A DNA stretch of 64,000 nucleotides from a bacterium (GTDB lineage: Bacteria > Acidobacteriota > Polarisedimenticolia > Polarisedimenticolales > Polarisedimenticolaceae). The number at the start of each line of letters is the position of its first letter. Position 1 is the first letter of the stretch. Below, piece by piece: positions 27,306 through 36,530 of this stretch. Under the pieces are notes generated by a model. It was not told where the DNA came from. It worked only from the letters and a program-made list of their open reading frames with translations, and made no database searches. The stretch lies in contig JAAELQ010000232.1 of NCBI GenBank assembly GCA_024226515.1, positions 29,987 through 93,986 on the forward strand. The letters run 5' to 3'. The position numbers were made by a program, and so were the translations under genes.

Positions 27306-27468
27306 TAGAACCGTGGAGGGTCAGCGGATCGTACGCCCCCTTGCCGGTGACAGCCCGAAAGTCCCTCAAGTCGGTCGGCTGACCCAACAAGACTAGCGAC
27401 GAGGCGCAATGTCGGTCAACCGCTACTTGGGTGTCGCTGCTGACGGTTCGCAATCAAGCGAGGTCCTG

Positions 27469-30400
27469 ATGAAAGAAACAGAAGTTCTGTCGTTGCGAAT
27501 AATGAAGTCCCTCGCCTGGCTACTGCTGCTGTGCGTTCTTACGTCGCCCCAGAGCCAGGCGGGCGGCTCCCGCGGACTGGTCGCGCGAGGCTCCGATATC
27601 CGAGCTGTCGAAGCCGACGCGATCGAAGAGCCGGCGCCGGAGGCCCGCGACCCGTGGACGATCCGCGGGCGCAACACGTCCCGAGGCCAGGCCAGGTCCT
27701 CCGGGCGCGGGCCGGATTGCCCGTTCTGGTGGTGCGGCAGCGACGGTACGAACTACTACGCGGTCAACCCGTGCGACTACGCGATCTCCGAGCTGGCTCC
27801 GGCGGCACAGCGTCGCTGCGGGATTCCGCTGGTCCTCGGCGGCCCCGGCCCGCCGAGCACGGGTCCGTCATGCGGCTTCACCTTCGCTCGCCCGGAGGGT
27901 TTCCCCGCGTCGTTGCGCGATCCGGACTACTCCGAGTTCGGAGTGTCGCTGGTCAACGGTGAGCGAGTCTTGGCCGAGACCGACATCGCGGTCTTCGACA
28001 CGGGCGGCACGATCGATTTCTCGCGCACGTATCGCAGCGGCGTTCGCTATGACGGCACGCTGGGGTACGGCTGGAAGCACAACTGGGACGAGTTCGTCAC
28101 GATCGGCACCGGTAGCGAGGCGTCGTGCGGTCAGATCGCCCGCTGGGTCCAGCCCGGTGGCGGCCAGGTCGATTTCTACATCGACGCCGACGGTGAGCCC
28201 AGCAACCCGCCGACCGCACGGCAGCGACTGCGTCGCGTCGACGAGACGACCTTCGAGATTCGAGACGTCACAGGCCAGATCAAGAGATTCTCCGGCGCGG
28301 GCGACATGTTCCGGTTGCAGAACATCCGGCAAGGAAGCAACTCGCTGTCGCTCACGTACGAGGACGGCCGGTTGGAGTCGATTCGAGCGTTTGGCGTAGA
28401 CCGCCTGCTGTTGACCTACGACGGGGACGGTCGACTGGAACGCGTCGAGAACGGCATCGATTCGAGTCATTGGGTCGAGTACGACTACACGGCCTGCAAC
28501 GAGCTGTGGCGCGTGCGCCGACCGGCGGCGGCGCTTGGCCGCGCTCCGGACGGGACGTTGCTCGATACGGCCGCCGAGCCGACGCTGCAGTACACCTACG
28601 AGGACGCAGAGGCCGGCGACTGTCTGCGCGACGACCCCCAGGCCCATCTGCTCTCGACGGTATCGGCCTGGTACGAGAACCCGATGACGAGCGAACAGGG
28701 TTTTCGCACGCGCGAGACGGTGCTGTACGACGGGATTCACCGAGTCGCCGGCCAGTGCCTGGGCTCGACGCCGTGCACGACGCCCGAGACGGCGGAGATC
28801 GAGTACCGCTACGCGGGTAGCGATCCGCACACGACGACGATCGTCGACCGCAGACTGGGTAACGCGGAGATTCATGAGCTGCACGAGTACTCGGGCAGCC
28901 GGCTCGAGCGGATCGTCGAGGATCACGGCCCGGGCGGACTCGATCGCACGACGACGCGGCACTACGACGACGACGGCTTGCTCGAGCGCACGGATCTCGC
29001 CGACGGCACGTGCCGACTGACCGAGTACCAGCAGGTCGGTGGAGTCGCGTTGCCCGCCGTCGATCGCTTTCGTGTGGCCGAGCGTTGCGCCGGCGGCACC
29101 ACGGGACCACCGGACCTGGTGACGTTCCGCACATACGACGAGCTGAGCGGACGCGTGCGCACGGAGACCGGCCCGATGGCGTTTCCCGACGGCACGATTC
29201 CTCCGGACTTTCAGCCCGGCGCCGACCCCTGGAGGGCGCACACGACGTTTTACGATTACGACGTTCACGAGGGGCCGGTCGACAACCCCGAGATCGTCGA
29301 GCTGTGCGACGCCTGGATGCTGGACTGCGACGCCCTGGTGCTGGGCGACGTGAACGACCACGAGGGAGACGACGACAACACGTTCGGCAACCTCGTCCGC
29401 ACCCGCCGATTCGTCCCGGGCGACGGCGCCCGGCCCGACGGCTACCTGACGCAGACGTTTTCTTACCAGTCCGACGGCCGGCTGCGCGAGGTGAAGCGCG
29501 CCGACGGGCTCCGCAGCCGCTTGCTGTACTACTCCAGCAGCGCGGGGCACTGGGACTGGATGCAATCGCACGCGATCGCCGACGTGGCCGGGCCCGGGGG
29601 GCGCGGTCCGCTCGGTCGCGAACTGCGCTATTCCGTCGACGGAGCGCAGTCGTTCGAGACGCTGCAGGCGTGGACCCGGCGCGGCCTCTTCTTCGCGGAG
29701 CGCGACACGGCGGGCATCGTGGTGCAGCGCGAGTTCTCCGGCTCCGGACGCCCGATCGAGGAGACGGTGCGTTGCGAGCCGGTCCCCGACTCTTCGTGTC
29801 CGGTCGACGGTGAGTTTCTGCGGTCTACGAGAATCACCTACGACGCCTGGGGTAGTCCGATTCGATCGGCGATTCGCGATCCCGCGACCGGTCTCGTCGC
29901 ATCACTGAACCACGTCAGCTATGACGAGCTGGGCCGGCCGTTGACCGTGACCCAGGATCCGGACCCGGCCACGGTCCCCGGAGATCCGTCCGGGGCGGAG
30001 GGGTTTCTGCACCTGACGGCTCGCACGTACTACGACGGCCTCGGCCGACCGGTCAAGACCGTCAGCCCGGAGGGGCGAGTGAGCTGCGTGCGGTACGACG
30101 CGTTGCACAGGATGACGCGACGCCACTGGCCGATCGCCGGAGACAACGGTCAATCGGCGTGCGACGAACCCGGCCCCGACGATCCCGTCGAGATCGCGTG
30201 GTACGACGCGCTCGACCGCGCGATCGCCGTGACCGACCCCGAGGGCGCGACCGACTACACGTGGTACGACGCCTACGGCCGGGAGGAGTTCTCCTCCGAC
30301 GGCCGTCCCGACGACGCGTTCGACGGCTCCGTCCTTCTGGGCGCCTCCCCGACGCTGCCGACGACGTATTCGTGGTACGACCGATCGAGCTACGACCTCG

Positions 30401-33400
30401 ACGGTCGCCTGACCCGCTCGCTGTTCTTCGGCAGCGACGGCCGATCGGACGACCCCGGCGTGTTGCACGTCTTCTGGGACGAGATGGACACTCTCGGCCG
30501 GGTCGCGACACGGACCGCAGCGATTGTCGACGGCTACGTCCCCCAGGCCCTCGCCGAGAGCCCGGGTCCGCCGCAAGAGCCGGGCGAAGAAGTGGAGCTG
30601 GCCACCTCCCACTGGATGTACGACGCCGCGGGGCGGCTTCATCGCACGATCGACGCGGGCGGCCGTATCGTCGACACGGAGTACGACGACTTCAACCGAC
30701 CGGACCTCACGCTGGCGCCGACTTCCCACGGCACGCGGGACACGACACGGACGTTCTACGACGATCTCGGCCGCGCGTGGAAACGCGAGGCGACGTTGCA
30801 CGACCCGGAGGGACAACCTCACGTGCGGACGATCCAGGTCGAGTTCGATGGGTGGAGCCGCCCGCGCCGCACCGTGCGCGATCCGACCGGCGAGAACCTG
30901 ATCGTCGACTACGACTACGACGCGCTGGGCCGCACGTCCATGGTGGCGACACGCTGGCAGACGGCGCCGCCCGCCCTGCCCGCGCTGCACGAGCACGACC
31001 GCGCGTCGAAGTACTTCTACGATGCGGCGGGGCGGCGGATCGAGACACACGTGCGTGACTCGGTGACCGGATGGTCCGTCACCCGCAACGAGTACGACGG
31101 CGACGGCCTGCCGGTCAAGTTGATCGATCCGCGGGACAACGAGACGCTGTGGAAGTACGACGCGCTGGGCCGAATCGAGCGCAAACGCTTCCCGCAGACG
31201 GCCGGGCTGGTCCAGACGGTCGACTACCTGGACTACGACCGCAACGGTCTGCCCTGGACGATCCAGCATCGCCGCGACGCGGACGATACCGCGATGCGCG
31301 TCGGCTGGAGCCTGAACTACGATGACCGCGGGCGTCTGATCGGACGTAGCGGCAACGTGGAAAACGAGACACCCGGCGCGGCCGCATTCGCCGGAACGAT
31401 CGAGCAGGTCTTCGTGCACGACGACCTCGACCGCATCGTGCGCGCGGTGGATCGCTCCGCCGAGGCGGAGTTCCCCGACGAGACGGAGGTCGTCATCGAA
31501 CGCGAGTTCGACTCTCTTGGTCGGATGCGATTCGGCACCCAGTGGATTCCGGTCGACGGCGTTCCGGTCGAGCATCGTGTCGAGTCGGTCCACGACAACG
31601 CCGGTTTTCGAAGAGAGTTGGGTTTCCCGGCAGCCTTCGATCTGCAGGGCTCGCCCCTGCCGCCTCATCGACTGAGCTACATCCCCGACGACCGCGGGCG
31701 GCTGTCGACCATCCAGGCGGCCGTTGATCCGTCCGACGCTTCCTCGGCCCGGACGGACCTGGTTCGGTTGCAGTACGTGGGCGGTCGGCCGTGGCTGCGC
31801 GACTACCCCACCAGCGGCCTCGAGCTGCGGTTTCACGACGACGGACCCGTGGCGCAGAAGATGTTGCACTACGACGGCCTGGGTCGCGTGCGCGGCATGC
31901 GGACCGTCGAGAGCGGCGCCCCGCAGAACTCGCTGGCCGATTTCCGCTACGGCTACGACCGCGTAGGCAACATGACCTTCGAGCAGCGGCGGCACGAGCC
32001 CGTCGCCGACGTGCCCGGCAGCTACCGCACGCGGGCGATGGACGTCGATCACCGCGGTCGGCTGACGCAGTGGGCCGAGGGGCCGCTGCCGTCGGATCCC
32101 GTTCCGCCGGCGACCGTGCAGCCTTCGTCGCTGCTGGAAACGCCGAGCGATCTCGAGGCGTGGACGCTGGACGACGCCGGCAACTGGACCTCACACACGA
32201 GCGGCCTGGGAGCAGCAGCCTCGTCGAGGCTGTTCTCCAATGCGAACTCGTTGAATCAGTACGTGGACGTCAGCGAGGACGGACAGTCGCCCGAGCCGTT
32301 TAGCTACGACTGGTTGGGGCAGATGCGGGAGGACGTCGACGCCAACCGCTCCTACGTCTGGGATCTGTTCGGTCGCTTGACCGAGGTGCGCAACGCGGCG
32401 ACCGGGTCGCTGATCTCCCGCTACCGATACGACGCCTTCAATCGCCGGATCCAGAAGCACACCCCGTCGCCCGGCGTGGCGGTCGATGCCACGACGAACT
32501 TCGTCTACGACGGATGGCGTGCCATCGAAGAGCGCGGGGTCGTGCTGGACGGCGGGGTCTGGCGCGAGATCGTGCGTGCGCGCTACGGATTCGGGCTGGG
32601 GCTGGATCAAGTGCTGTGGATGGATCGTGACGTACCGCGGACGGTTGATGGTGAGGCGCATCCGATCCTGGGCAACAACGACGGCACGATCGACGCTCGC
32701 TATTTCTTGCATCACGACTTCGGCGGTAGCGTCGTCGCGTTGACCGAGGACGGCAGTGGAGACGTCGTCGAGCGTTACACGTACAGCGCCTACGGCACGC
32801 CGGGCGTCTACTGGGACGCTACCTGGGACGGCGTCGACTACGACGCGGGGGCCTCGAACCTGTCCAAGGTCGGGCTTCCGTATCTCTACACCGGGCAGCG
32901 GTACGACGCCGAGAGCGGGCTGCACTACTACAAGAACCGCTATCTCGACTCGCGCATCGGCCGGTTTTTGCGACGCGATCTCTTGGGCTACGCCGATGGT
33001 CCGAATCTCTACCAATACGCGGCATCGAACCCGGCGATGTTCGGTGACCAGCTAGGGCTGGCATCAGAAGAACATCGAGCATACACCGCCACGTTCGCTG
33101 TCTCGGACCCTGTTGTGCGGCCCGGGGGGCGCGGGCGCGGTTGCCACGTCGGAGTTCAGTGGCGCAGCTGTCGAGAGTACTCGGAGGACATGATGCGAAC
33201 GGGGCTCAAACCACAGATCGGCGATTCGGATCTGCGTGGGGGTTATCATGATCCGCTGGGGCCTACTTGGAGGGGCTCTGGAGGGGAGTGCGATGACACC
33301 CGCGGCGACTGTGCCGTCGGACGAGCCAAGGCAGGTAAGCCCAAGAAGAAGGGCAAGCTGAAGCTGCCGTCGGAGCGTGAGCGGTGGGATGAATTCATGG

Positions 33401-33849
33401 ACACCTTTCACAATGGTGTACTGCCGTTGAGTCAGGATCCGAATCACAAGCCGCCACCGCAAACGGGGTGGAACGAGGACGATTGGAAGTGGGACAAGCA
33501 CATCCGCCCGGACGGCCGGGGCAAGTGGACGCCAAGGCCAGGCACTCCACATGACAAACCGGCGCCCGGAGGAGGCCGGCCACAGATCACTTGGGACAAC
33601 GACTCACCGAAAGGACCGCACTGGGACGTTGATGATGGTACGGGCAAGAAGAACCGTCGCCGATTTCGGCCCGATGGGACGGAGATCGATGGGAATGGTG
33701 ATGAGATTGCCCCTCCAGAACTTGTCCGTCCTCCGAACTGGCTGCCCGAGACTCTTCGCGAACCAGGGATGCTTGAGACCGTTGCCATTACGGCGGGGGT
33801 TATTGCAGTACACACGATTAGATTCGCCCACGCGCTTGTTTTCAACTAG
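27469..33849 (+). CDS. RHS/YD-repeat polymorphic toxin candidate
   Basis: 2126 residues. The start at 27469 has GAGG at good spacing and gives a signal peptide (SLAWLLLLCVLTSPQSQAGG); an earlier ATG at 27409 is less likely. A DUF6531-like region follows (TGGTIDFSRTYRSGVRYDGTLG), then a long YD-repeat shell to about residue 1800. The RHS core ends with GRFLRRDLLGYADGPNLYQY and DQLGLA near 1864. The last ~262 residues are a variable tip: Pro/Lys/Gly-rich, with GPHWDVDDGTGKKNRRRF, then a hydrophobic C-terminal segment (MLETVAITAGVIAVHTI). The tip loosely recalls HWD-type polymorphic toxin domains. Known RHS biology: the shell encloses a C-terminal toxin. Immunity candidates follow directly. Confidence 0.85.
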   Translation: MKETEVLSLRIMKSLAWLLLLCVLTSPQSQAGGSRGLVARGSDIRAVEADAIEEPAPEARDPWTIRGRNTSRGQARSSGRGPDCPFWWCGSDGTNYYAVNPCDYAISELAPAAQRRCGIPLVLGGPGPPSTGPSCGFTFARPEGFPASLRDPDYSEFGVSLVNGERVLAETDIAVFDTGGTIDFSRTYRSGVRYDGTLGYGWKHNWDEFVTIGTGSEASCGQIARWVQPGGGQVDFYIDADGEPSNPPTARQRLRRVDETTFEIRDVTGQIKRFSGAGDMFRLQNIRQGSNSLSLTYEDGRLESIRAFGVDRLLLTYDGDGRLERVENGIDSSHWVEYDYTACNELWRVRRPAAALGRAPDGTLLDTAAEPTLQYTYEDAEAGDCLRDDPQAHLLSTVSAWYENPMTSEQGFRTRETVLYDGIHRVAGQCLGSTPCTTPETAEIEYRYAGSDPHTTTIVDRRLGNAEIHELHEYSGSRLERIVEDHGPGGLDRTTTRHYDDDGLLERTDLADGTCRLTEYQQVGGVALPAVDRFRVAERCAGGTTGPPDLVTFRTYDELSGRVRTETGPMAFPDGTIPPDFQPGADPWRAHTTFYDYDVHEGPVDNPEIVELCDAWMLDCDALVLGDVNDHEGDDDNTFGNLVRTRRFVPGDGARPDGYLTQTFSYQSDGRLREVKRADGLRSRLLYYSSSAGHWDWMQSHAIADVAGPGGRGPLGRELRYSVDGAQSFETLQAWTRRGLFFAERDTAGIVVQREFSGSGRPIEETVRCEPVPDSSCPVDGEFLRSTRITYDAWGSPIRSAIRDPATGLVASLNHVSYDELGRPLTVTQDPDPATVPGDPSGAEGFLHLTARTYYDGLGRPVKTVSPEGRVSCVRYDALHRMTRRHWPIAGDNGQSACDEPGPDDPVEIAWYDALDRAIAVTDPEGATDYTWYDAYGREEFSSDGRPDDAFDGSVLLGASPTLPTTYSWYDRSSYDLDGRLTRSLFFGSDGRSDDPGVLHVFWDEMDTLGRVATRTAAIVDGYVPQALAESPGPPQEPGEEVELATSHWMYDAAGRLHRTIDAGGRIVDTEYDDFNRPDLTLAPTSHGTRDTTRTFYDDLGRAWKREATLHDPEGQPHVRTIQVEFDGWSRPRRTVRDPTGENLIVDYDYDALGRTSMVATRWQTAPPALPALHEHDRASKYFYDAAGRRIETHVRDSVTGWSVTRNEYDGDGLPVKLIDPRDNETLWKYDALGRIERKRFPQTAGLVQTVDYLDYDRNGLPWTIQHRRDADDTAMRVGWSLNYDDRGRLIGRSGNVENETPGAAAFAGTIEQVFVHDDLDRIVRAVDRSAEAEFPDETEVVIEREFDSLGRMRFGTQWIPVDGVPVEHRVESVHDNAGFRRELGFPAAFDLQGSPLPPHRLSYIPDDRGRLSTIQAAVDPSDASSARTDLVRLQYVGGRPWLRDYPTSGLELRFHDDGPVAQKMLHYDGLGRVRGMRTVESGAPQNSLADFRYGYDRVGNMTFEQRRHEPVADVPGSYRTRAMDVDHRGRLTQWAEGPLPSDPVPPATVQPSSLLETPSDLEAWTLDDAGNWTSHTSGLGAAASSRLFSNANSLNQYVDVSEDGQSPEPFSYDWLGQMREDVDANRSYVWDLFGRLTEVRNAATGSLISRYRYDAFNRRIQKHTPSPGVAVDATTNFVYDGWRAIEERGVVLDGGVWREIVRARYGFGLGLDQVLWMDRDVPRTVDGEAHPILGNNDGTIDARYFLHHDFGGSVVALTEDGSGDVVERYTYSAYGTPGVYWDATWDGVDYDAGASNLSKVGLPYLYTGQRYDAESGLHYYKNRYLDSRIGRFLRRDLLGYADGPNLYQYAASNPAMFGDQLGLASEEHRAYTATFAVSDPVVRPGGRGRGCHVGVQWRSCREYSEDMMRTGLKPQIGDSDLRGGYHDPLGPTWRGSGGECDDTRGDCAVGRAKAGKPKKKGKLKLPSERERWDEFMDTFHNGVLPLSQDPNHKPPPQTGWNEDDWKWDKHIRPDGRGKWTPRPGTPHDKPAPGGGRPQITWDNDSPKGPHWDVDDGTGKKNRRRFRPDGTEIDGNGDEIAPPELVRPPNWLPETLREPGMLETVAITAGVIAVHTIRFAHALVFN

Positions 33850-33900
33850 GCGAAACCACCGACGCATATGTCGGGCCGCTACCGGAGCACGAGCAACACA

Positions 33901-34488
33901 ATGACCTCATCTCGAAGAGTGACACTTGTAGAGTTCTTTGGGGGTAAGTTTCGTGGAAGCAATCGGCTCCACGGACGGGAGAAGTGGTGCGTACCAAGAG
34001 GGAGCAGTGGCGACCTCGGGGACCTGAGTCGATACACTGTGGGACTGCTTACCAAGAGGCTAGACCGTGCCGTGCACGACAAGTGTGCTCTTGTGGTCGC
34101 ATTGATTGCTGACTTTGAGCCGGGTGGCTTCCCTCTTCTGCTGGATCAGTTCTCACGGGACTCAGGCTGGAACACAACAATGAGATTCTCCCTTGCCGGG
34201 ACGCGCAAGACGAATTCAGAGGCTCAACTGCACTACTGCACGCTCACTTTTGAGGCCGACCCCGGCGCCGTGGAGCGCATACTCGCGCAGCCAACAGGAG
34301 TGCAGTGGCGCGCGAATCAGCTAGTTGCCGGTATTGGTGTGAACATCACGCAGGTGGAACGGGCAATCGACTTCAGTCCTTTAGACGCGAACTCCTTTGA
34401 CAACCTTGGCCAAGATTTGGAGTTCGCCTTTAGGCTGAACGACGATCTCGACTCTTTCGGGTGGTTCCAGCCCGAACGCGAGCCCTAA
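33901..34488 (+). CDS. Candidate immunity protein, paralogue A
   Basis: 195 residues, family not recognised. It begins 51 bp after the RHS toxin stop. The ATG at 33901 is chosen because the N-terminus MTSSRRVTLVEFFG then aligns with MGSPRKTTLRQFLG of the gene at 35850; an ATG at 33868 is in frame. Shared with that gene: FPLLLDQFSRDSGW, CTLTFEADPGAVERIL, VQWRANQLVAGIGV and a C-terminal LEFAFRLNDDLDSFGWF. No signal peptide. GC is about 53% in sampled lines, well below the genome. By position, the cognate immunity protein of the RHS tip is the best inference. Confidence 0.7.
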   Translation: MTSSRRVTLVEFFGGKFRGSNRLHGREKWCVPRGSSGDLGDLSRYTVGLLTKRLDRAVHDKCALVVALIADFEPGGFPLLLDQFSRDSGWNTTMRFSLAGTRKTNSEAQLHYCTLTFEADPGAVERILAQPTGVQWRANQLVAGIGVNITQVERAIDFSPLDANSFDNLGQDLEFAFRLNDDLDSFGWFQPEREP

Positions 34489-34788
34489 CCTATGGCGTCC
34501 CGTTACGAGATCGCTCGAACCCCGACCCTCGAACCCTGACCCAGGTTGATGCTGGGATCGGACCGCCGCGACGCCCACTGGAACGCCCGAGAAAACAGAA
34601 ATCGTGCATGCACACCGTACGGTCCCGTGCTTGCTCCTGTGCAGGTTCCAATAGTTGTGGCATGCGCAGCCGGACTCACGCGAGCTTCACGCGCGACACG
34701 ACGCCCAGGCAGACCGGCAGATTTCGCATTGCCGACCAACGCAAGGAATCTGACGTGACACGAATCGCCGGCGCGCGAGTCGCCTGGG
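34489..34788. other. 300-bp gene-free stretch with REP arm
   Basis: No credible coding frame on either strand; the long frame opposite the transposase is a GC-driven shadow. It contains the left REP copy (34531-34550) and a preceding degenerate GAACCCCGACCCTC. Otherwise nothing recognisable. Confidence 0.5.
34531..34550 (+). repeat. REP copy, left of the RAYT gene
   Basis: GAACCCTGACCCAGGTTGAT; inverted relative to the copies at 35767 and 36499, same orientation as 36452. Confidence 0.7.
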
Positions 34789-35682
34789 TCAGGGGCCGCA
34801 GCAGCGCACTTGAAACTGAATGCGCATCGCGTAGGTCCCGAACGGGAAGACGACGCGGTGGTCACCCTCCGCATATTGACGCCACGCTTCCCGGTAGTCC
34901 GAGACGAACTGCTTCAGGCGCTGTAGCGTCTCGATGCGGCGCCACTTGTTCCGGGCCGCCACTCGCGGGTTCAGGCCACGTCGCGGCTCGCCACCGGTTG
35001 GCCGCGCCGTCGGGGATTGCCGGAGAATGCGGCGCCGTCCGAGAAAGCGACTGTTCTTGGCCCGAAACTCCTGGCGCACTTCTGTCTCGCGGGCGGAGAT
35101 GCGCTGCTCGAGCTCTTGCCGCCAGTCTCGGTAATCCGCCAGCGCGGGAGGCACCGTCAGCGCCAGCTGTTCGGTGGGAGGAACGGGTCCATCGGGCCGG
35201 AAGAAGCCAGCGGGGCGGTCGACGGTTCTTTCGGGCCCACCGATCGCCTGGACACGACTCCGAGCGCCCGGCCACTGATCCGAGTGCGCGACCAGACCCG
35301 CGCTCGTCGGGTTGGTCAGCGTGTAGACGATCTTGCCCAGGACGTCCTCTGCGCTCTCCAGCAGTACCTGGCTGTAGCTCTGCGGAGCCCAGAACGACTC
35401 CCAACGCCCCAGGATCGAGTTGGTGCACTTGGCGACGTATTCGTTGAGCCAGTGCATGAAGACAGGAAGTTCGCCCTCGACGTCGGTGACGACGAGATGG
35501 TAGTGGTTGCTCATGACGCAGTAGGCATGTACTTCGCAGCCGGATCGAGCTGCCGCGACGGCGAGACAGAATTCGAAGATCTGATTGATCTCGTGACTCG
35601 GGCGCAGGAAGAAGTGCCGTCCGAAGCACCTGCGCGTGAGAAGGTATGTCGATCCGGGGACGATGCGGCGTGGAAGAGACAT
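34789..35682 (-). CDS. REP-associated tyrosine transposase (RAYT, Y1/IS200-like)
   Basis: 297 residues. The HUH endonuclease motif is NHYH at 59-62 (CVMSNHYHLVV) and the catalytic Tyr is Y120 in IVYTLTNPTSAGLV, matching the Y-x-x-x-NP-x-x-A-G-L signature of RAYTs. The N-terminus PRRIVPGSTYLLTRRCFGRHFFL is also typical. The Arg-rich C-terminal half is longer than minimal IS200 enzymes. It nicks and mobilises single-stranded REP palindromes. ATG at 35682 was preferred to an upstream in-frame start at 35739 by family alignment. All catalytic residues appear intact. Confidence 0.9.
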   Translation of the reverse strand: MSLPRRIVPGSTYLLTRRCFGRHFFLRPSHEINQIFEFCLAVAAARSGCEVHAYCVMSNHYHLVVTDVEGELPVFMHWLNEYVAKCTNSILGRWESFWAPQSYSQVLLESAEDVLGKIVYTLTNPTSAGLVAHSDQWPGARSRVQAIGGPERTVDRPAGFFRPDGPVPPTEQLALTVPPALADYRDWRQELEQRISARETEVRQEFRAKNSRFLGRRRILRQSPTARPTGGEPRRGLNPRVAARNKWRRIETLQRLKQFVSDYREAWRQYAEGDHRVVFPFGTYAMRIQFQVRCCGP

Positions 35683-35766
35683 GAGTTGCGACCCTGGGAG
35701 GCGTGGGACGCATGGCCCGCTTGGATCCGAGCCGTCCAAAGTAAACTATGCTCGGAACCCCTGCGA

Positions 35767-35802
35767 ATCAACCTGGGTGCGGGTGCCAGGGTGCGGGTGC
35801 CA
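35767..35802 (-). repeat. REP copy, right of the RAYT gene, with a 14-bp tandem repeat
   Basis: ATCAACCTGGGTGCGGGTGC starts at 35767 and runs into two exact head-to-tail copies of GGGTGCGGGTGCCA (35775-35788 and 35789-35802). It ends 38 bp before the ribosome site of the next gene. Confidence 0.75.
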
Positions 35803-35849
35803 ATCTGGTGTTCAATTGACCGTAGCAGCGGGCTCTCTCTGGAGGTGTC

Positions 35850-36425
35850 ATGGGCAGTCCCCGGAAAACTACACTGCGACAGTTTCTTGGGTCGGTTAGT
35901 GGCGCGGTGCGAGGCGACGTTTCTGGAGCGCTCGAAGTGTGGTCGTGCGACAAAGCAAAGGACCTCACCGAGGCCGCACACAAGACAATCGACCATCTGG
36001 CATCGGTGCTCGAGGAATCGACGCGCACGGGCTTGGCGTTACTGGTCACGATCGAGAGTGTTTTCGAACCAGCGGCGTTTCCGGCCATACTCGATCAGTT
36101 TACCCGGGATGCCGATTGGGGCTACGATCGTCGCTTTCGTCTGGATCGCGTGGCAAACACGAGCGGAGAAACCACCGTCCAGACTTGTCGTCTAACGGCA
36201 GAGTTCACCCCGGGGATGATCAAACGAGTTCTGGCTTTCAATGGCGGCTTTCGGTGGAATGCGAACCTCGCGGTACATGGCGTGTGTGTACCAGACTCTG
36301 CTGTTCAGTCATTCCTCGCGGTTGATCTGTTTCGGGGTGGCGAGTTGCCGGCCGAAGTTGAGCAAATCGAACTCGCGTTCAAGCTGGATTCTGATCTCAA
36401 TAGCGTCGACATATTCAAGAGATAG
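35850..36425 (+). CDS. Candidate immunity protein, paralogue B
   Basis: 191 residues; paralogue of the gene at 33901, with matching blocks FPAILDQFTRDADW, CRLTAEFTPGMIKRVL, FRWNANLAVHGVCV and IELAFKLDSDLNSVDIF. Family not recognised; soluble, no signal peptide. The ATG at 35850 has an excellent GGAGG ribosome site (35841-35845). It sits between REP copies, so it looks like an additional (orphan) immunity cassette against a related toxin tip. A function outside toxin immunity cannot be excluded. Confidence 0.65.
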   Translation: MGSPRKTTLRQFLGSVSGAVRGDVSGALEVWSCDKAKDLTEAAHKTIDHLASVLEESTRTGLALLVTIESVFEPAAFPAILDQFTRDADWGYDRRFRLDRVANTSGETTVQTCRLTAEFTPGMIKRVLAFNGGFRWNANLAVHGVCVPDSAVQSFLAVDLFRGGELPAEVEQIELAFKLDSDLNSVDIFKR

Positions 36426-36451
36426 TCTGTGACTCCCGAATCCCGGCGCAC

Positions 36452-36519
36452 GAACCCTGCCCCAGGTTGATGTGCGCCCTGCGAGACACCGAGGCTCCCA
36501 TCAACCTGGGTGCGGGTCC
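36452..36519. repeat. Paired inverted REP copies (BIME-like)
   Basis: GAACCCTGCCCCAGGTTGATG (36452-36472, given here as key core CCAGGTTGATG) faces CATCAACCTGGGTGCGGGTC starting at 36499, with 26 bp between. The pair lies between the two immunity candidate genes and can fold into a hairpin. Confidence 0.75.
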
Positions 36520-36530
36520 AAGAGTTTGAT

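Larger units (their letters stand above)
34531..35802 (-). mobile_element. RAYT transposase gene flanked by inverted REP copies
   Basis: The Y1 transposase gene lies between GAACCCTGACCCAGGTTGAT (34531-34550) and the inverted ATCAACCTGGGTGCGGGTGC starting at 35767, a layout typical of REP-associated tyrosine transposases. It separates two paralogous immunity candidates. Boundaries are set by the REP arms and are approximate. Confidence 0.7.

Noticed and set aside
27409..27468. Earlier ATG for the RHS gene
   Set aside because: It would put 20 hydrophilic residues before the signal peptide and has no good ribosome site; the ATG at 27469 has GAGG.
34461..35447. Plus-strand open frame of 328 codons after immunity candidate A
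   Set aside because: It runs antisense to the RAYT transposase and through a REP; Arg/Ser-rich with no recognisable domain.
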